Shown here: positions 7,086 to 8,923 of the stretch, piece by piece
Numbering within the stretch: the stretch's first letter is position 1
Layout of the letters: every line of letters starts with the position of its first letter
NCBI GenBank assembly: GCA_021810735.1
Contig: JAJZIF010000121.1
Coordinates: forward strand, 1 to 8,923
Length of the DNA stretch: 8,923 nucleotides
From: Acidobacteriota bacterium
GTDB lineage: Bacteria; Acidobacteriota; Terriglobia; Terriglobales; Acidobacteriaceae
Reading direction: 5' to 3'
Program-made: the position numbers and the translations under genes
The notes under the pieces: model-generated
Seen by the model: the letters and a program-made list of their open reading frames with translations, nothing else
What the model was told of the DNA's origin: nothing
Database searches by the model: none

Positions 7086-8006
7086 CTATCCGGCCTTTGT
7101 TGTCGCCATGTACTTCCACACGTTTGCAAACTGCGGAAACAGCGTCGAAGCGTGGTGGTGCCGGGTAGGGTAATTGTTCACAAGAATCTGGTAGTGGCCG
7201 CGGATGGCTTCGCCCGGGCGTACCATCAGAAACTTCGGCCTGGCCATCTTCATCAGCATCATGCAGTTCGCGATCTGGTGGTGCACGTTGAACGGGTCCT
7301 TCAGATTCAGGAAGGCGAAATAGCGCGAAGCGGGTGTCGCGCTCCTTTTCGCCTGCCACGGAGCAGGTCTGTGAAGTTTGTCCATATAGTCCTGCGGGCC
7401 CGAAAACATCAGCACTCGGTCAACCCGAAACAGCTTGCCAATGTAGGCCGCATGACCGGCTCCCTGCGAGTGTCCCGCAACGATGATGCGGCTCCAGACC
7501 GGTTGTCCGTGGGAGAGAAACTCGCCCCATCCGCCGCCAGGATTGTGGGCGGTAAGATAAACCAGCAGCCTTGTGAATCGGTTGAGGATCGAGTTCGCGC
7601 GGTTGACTTTGACTTGGTTGCTGACACTGGCGCCGGTGACAATGGCATCCCGGTAGCGGCCGAAGGCCGTTGGGTCCATGCTGTGCGCGCAGGACACCGC
7701 AATCACATTGTCCTCATAGTCCAGGCTGATGGCATGAAACCCCCAGCGGGCGAATGCGCTGTCGAGCTGCAGGCTGCCCGCTGCCTTTGCGCCGGTGCCG
7801 GGCAAAAAGAGCAGCAGCTTGTGCCGCGACGCTGCCTGAGGATCGTAGACCGCGATATGCGGACCGTGAACGGTGGCGATCGCTGGATCCGTCTGGTGCG
7901 GATCCACGCGCAGCACGCGAATCTCCGCGTGGACCTGAAGCGCGAACAGCAACACAAGGGCGGTGGCGAGCTGGACGCGGCGAAGGTGAAGCGCAGTCTT
8001 TATCAT
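7086..8006 (-). CDS. Secreted alpha/beta hydrolase, BPSS1187-like
   Basis: 306 residues, complete. Residues 1-27 form a Sec-type signal peptide: charged start, hydrophobic LATALVLLFALQ, and likely cleavage after VHA. The mature part is an alpha/beta hydrolase: LLLFLPGTG (64-72) supplies the oxyanion-hole loop, VAGHSQGAGHAAYIGK (176-191) is the nucleophile elbow with S180, D237 in LKDPF is a plausible acid, and the catalytic histidine is probably one of H283-H285 in TRHHHAS. The patterns LPGTG, NSILNRFTRLLVYL, AGHSQGAGHAA, VLMFSGPQD and PAPW agree with what I recall of BPSS1187 family proteins, whose substrates are unknown to me. The ATG at 8006 has AGGA 9 nt upstream. It lies between rhamnulokinase (114 nt upstream) and a Tat-exported glycosidase-like protein, so an esterase that removes acyl groups from a glycan is a reasonable guess. 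Signal-peptide and fold calls are firm; the reaction is not known. Confidence 0.85.
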   Translation of the reverse strand: MIKTALHLRRVQLATALVLLFALQVHAEIRVLRVDPHQTDPAIATVHGPHIAVYDPQAASRHKLLLFLPGTGAKAAGSLQLDSAFARWGFHAISLDYEDNVIAVSCAHSMDPTAFGRYRDAIVTGASVSNQVKVNRANSILNRFTRLLVYLTAHNPGGGWGEFLSHGQPVWSRIIVAGHSQGAGHAAYIGKLFRVDRVLMFSGPQDYMDKLHRPAPWQAKRSATPASRYFAFLNLKDPFNVHHQIANCMMLMKMARPKFLMVRPGEAIRGHYQILVNNYPTRHHHASTLFPQFANVWKYMATTKAG

Positions 8007-8120
8007 CGGGGTCCATCCTGCAACAGCGGCGGCGTCGTTCTGCCGGCCGAATGAGGCGTTGGTTGATTTGCCGCCGTTCTGAGCCGGCTCGGCGTCGCCA
8101 TCCGGGCCATGGCCTGTGCT
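8007..8120. other. Gap between rhaB and the hydrolase gene, with two 10-bp palindromes
   Basis: 114 nt without a gene. It contains the perfect palindromes GAGCCGGCTC (8081-8090) and GGCCATGGCC (8105-8114), the second directly after the rhaB stop. Neither is followed by a T tract in the direction of transcription, so no intrinsic terminator is supported, and the two genes may share a transcript. Such G+C-rich palindromes are frequent by chance in DNA of this composition. Confidence 0.35.
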
Positions 8121-8923
8121 CTATTCCTCCGGTCTGGCGTTCTCCAGTTGTGCGGCATAGGGAACAAGCAGAGTTGAATCGATCGCCCGCTGCTCGCTTT
8201 CCAGCCTGGCCCATTGCACGGCGAAGTTTCCCAGGGTTGCGCTTTCAGCGGAGCAGCGTTGTACCGGCAGTCCGGAAGCCCGCTCCGTGAGATGGTTCAG
8301 CAGCTCATTGCGGCTCCCTCCGCCCGCCACGCAAACACGTTCCAGAGGTTTACCCGTCATCTCGCGCATTTCCCGCAGCAATGCGGCGTAGCGATGCGCC
8401 AGACTGTGGAAGATCAGGTTCACGACAGCGGGCGCAGCCTCATATCCTTCCGGAAGTGGCGCGATTCCGCGCGCCCTCAGCTGGTCGTTGATACGCGCGG
8501 GCATCCTGCCGGGAAGCTGCAGACTCCCGTCACTCAAATCCAGCAGGTAGTCCGGCGCGGGCGAGCGTTGCGCCGCGTCGATCAGCGCTTCCAGCGAACA
8601 GGACCTCTCCTCTTCCCAGGCGCTCATGCACTGCCGCAGAAGCCACATACCGGGTATCCCGCAGTGGAAGAGAATATCGCCCGTCGCCGCACCGAGATTG
8701 GTGAACCCCCGCTGGCGGGCGTCCGTCGTGATATGCGGAGCGGTCAGCACTGTGCCCACCAGCGACCAGGTTCCCGAGCTGATGTAAGCCCACGATCCCT
8801 GCCGCGCCGGTATCCCTGCGATGGCCGAAGCCGTGTCGTGGCATGCGGGAGCAATGAGGCGCGTGTGCTGAAACGCACGCATCGAGCGTAAGGAATCCTT
8901 CACTGGCCCCAGAACGGAGCCGG
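8121..8923 (-). CDS. rhaB: L-rhamnulokinase, C-terminal part (5' end outside the window)
   Basis: The C-terminal 266 residues of a FGGY-family sugar kinase; full rhamnulokinases have about 480-500 residues. The enzyme phosphorylates L-rhamnulose with ATP to L-rhamnulose 1-phosphate, the second committed step of L-rhamnose catabolism after the isomerase, in the cytoplasm. Diagnostic stretches: APACHDTASAIAGIP followed by WAYISSGTWSLVG, the hallmark of rhamnulokinases, then FTNLGAATGDILFHCGIPGMWLLRQC, and near the C-terminus VCVAGGGSRNELLNHLTERASGLPV with ATLGNFAVQ, the adenosine-binding segment of the family. The frame is open to the right edge, upstream residues reading GSVLGPVKDSL, so the apparent start at 8903 is an internal valine codon. 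The gene ends with TAG and is followed 114 nt later by the hydrolase gene on the same strand. No truncation or frameshift is visible in this part. Confidence 0.92.
   Translation of the reverse strand, partial: GSVLGPVKDSLRSMRAFQHTRLIAPACHDTASAIAGIPARQGSWAYISSGTWSLVGTVLTAPHITTDARQRGFTNLGAATGDILFHCGIPGMWLLRQCMSAWEEERSCSLEALIDAAQRSPAPDYLLDLSDGSLQLPGRMPARINDQLRARGIAPLPEGYEAAPAVVNLIFHSLAHRYAALLREMREMTGKPLERVCVAGGGSRNELLNHLTERASGLPVQRCSAESATLGNFAVQWARLESEQRAIDSTLLVPYAAQLENARPEE

Noticed and set aside
5572..7173. 533-codon plus-strand open frame opposite the glycosidase-like gene
   Set aside because: Its product is rich in R, V, H and Q without domain motifs, whereas the minus-strand frame has a Tat signal, ordered hydrolase-like motifs and a strong ribosome binding site. 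It is an antisense shadow, as expected at this G+C content.
7152..8054. 300-codon plus-strand open frame opposite the secreted hydrolase
   Set aside because: The minus-strand frame encodes a signal peptide and an intact GHSQG hydrolase, while this frame has neither a domain nor a convincing start.
8105..8114. GGCCATGGCC palindrome after rhaB as an operator or terminator
   Set aside because: A 10-bp G+C-rich palindrome without a T tract or repeated copies is unremarkable in this sequence composition.

Overview
The window is a G+C-rich (roughly 60% by eye), densely coding bacterial segment. All five supported genes lie on the minus strand, so transcription runs from right to left. The three inner genes are complete; the rightmost and leftmost run off the window. 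The gene set (rhamnulokinase, XylE/GLUT-like sugar porter, DUF5107-TPR protein, Tat-exported glycosidase-like protein) and the use of TTG and GTG starts suggest a free-living, plant-glycan-degrading bacterium, perhaps an acidobacterium of the Terriglobia. That placement is inferred from general protein resemblance only; no marker gene is present.

Layout in transcription order: (1) C-terminal half of L-rhamnulokinase RhaB (8923-8121, 5' end missing). (2) A 306-residue secreted alpha/beta hydrolase with a GHSQG nucleophile elbow, resembling the BPSS1187 family (8006-7086). (3) A 718-residue protein with a twin-arginine signal and glycoside-hydrolase-like architecture, probably DUF6259-type, starting at a TTG codon behind a clear GGAGG (6942-4786). 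(4) A 230-bp non-coding gap with several palindromes and a weak promoter-like element, the most likely place for an internal promoter and operators. (5) A roughly 1133-residue DUF5107 protein with a mutarotase-like N-terminal domain and many TPR-like helical repeats (4555-1154). (6) An MFS sugar porter starting 3 nt after the previous stop and running off the left edge (1150-1).

How they may work together (inference): the exported glycosidase-like protein and the exported hydrolase would process an extracellular or periplasmic glycoside, possibly esterified and rhamnose-containing. The MFS porter would import the released sugar, and rhamnulokinase would commit L-rhamnulose to catabolism. The DUF5107-TPR protein, which lacks a signal peptide, would act in the cytoplasm on a sugar or as a scaffold. 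Only the kinase and porter can be assigned with confidence. The other three form a carbohydrate-linked set whose exact reactions cannot be read from sequence. No RNA genes, insertion sequences, CRISPR arrays or phage genes were seen.
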